Source: JADHUC01 sp964617665 (GTDB lineage Bacteria; Planctomycetota; Planctomycetia; Pirellulales; Pirellulaceae). Taken from it: 15,635 nucleotides of DNA. The notes under the pieces were generated by a model. That model saw only the letters and a list, made by a program, of their open reading frames with translations, did not search any database and had not been told where the DNA came from. The translations under genes were made by a program, and so were the position numbers. Where the stretch lies: the NCBI GenBank assembly GCA_964617665.1, contig CAZUAH010000313.1, forward strand, positions 1 through 15,635, written 5' to 3'. Shown piece by piece: positions 15,610 through 15,635 of this stretch (the first letter of the stretch is position 1; the number at the start of each line of letters is the position of its first letter).

Positions 15610-15635
15610 GATTGGGGATCATTTTGAGGGACTCC

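Overview
The window looks like chromosomal DNA of a planctomycete, most likely of the Pirellula/Rhodopirellula type. This is an inference from gene content: a very long secreted protein with two PQQ-type propellers, a dockerin-tailed surface protein, an OprO/OprP-like porin with a coiled-coil N-terminus, long spacers, and spacers (and one gene) carrying compact hairpin repeats. No rRNA, tRNA, CRISPR array, transposase or phage gene was seen.

Layout. Positions 1-362 hold no supported gene. Two plus-strand genes follow (363-1445 and 1504-2622), 58 bases apart. Both encode secreted proteins resembling outer-membrane beta-barrels. The second carries a palindromic repeat inserted in frame near its N-terminus. 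All remaining genes are on the minus strand, so 2622 and 2861 are convergent 3' ends. The spacer between them contains a large hairpin (2630-2699) and a 118-bp element with perfect 22-bp terminal inverted repeats (2717-2834). Reading the minus strand in transcription order: a dockerin-tailed seven-repeat propeller protein (15609-13105), a 1897-residue HEAT/TPR/double-PQQ-propeller protein (12778-7085), a seven-TM sensor histidine kinase (6939-5554), its NarL/FixJ response regulator (5561-4896, overlapping the kinase by 8 bases) and a porin (4417-2861). The 478-bp spacer between regulator and porin holds a symmetrical array of five stem-loops (4603-4815).

How the genes may work together. The kinase and regulator are certainly a pair. 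The giant periplasmic or surface protein ends only about 145 bases upstream of the kinase with no visible terminator, so the three may share a transcript. The giant protein could be a periplasmic partner or a target of the two-component system, but nothing in the sequence proves this. The porin and the two small barrels are envelope proteins; their relation to the regulator is unknown.

I found no clear new defence, biosynthetic or mobile system. The most unusual content is the structured repeats (an in-frame insertion, a MITE-like element and a mirror-symmetric five-hairpin cluster) and the architecture of the two large secreted proteins. The dockerin protein also has an odd 5' end: no signal peptide, and an in-frame stop just upstream, close to the window edge.
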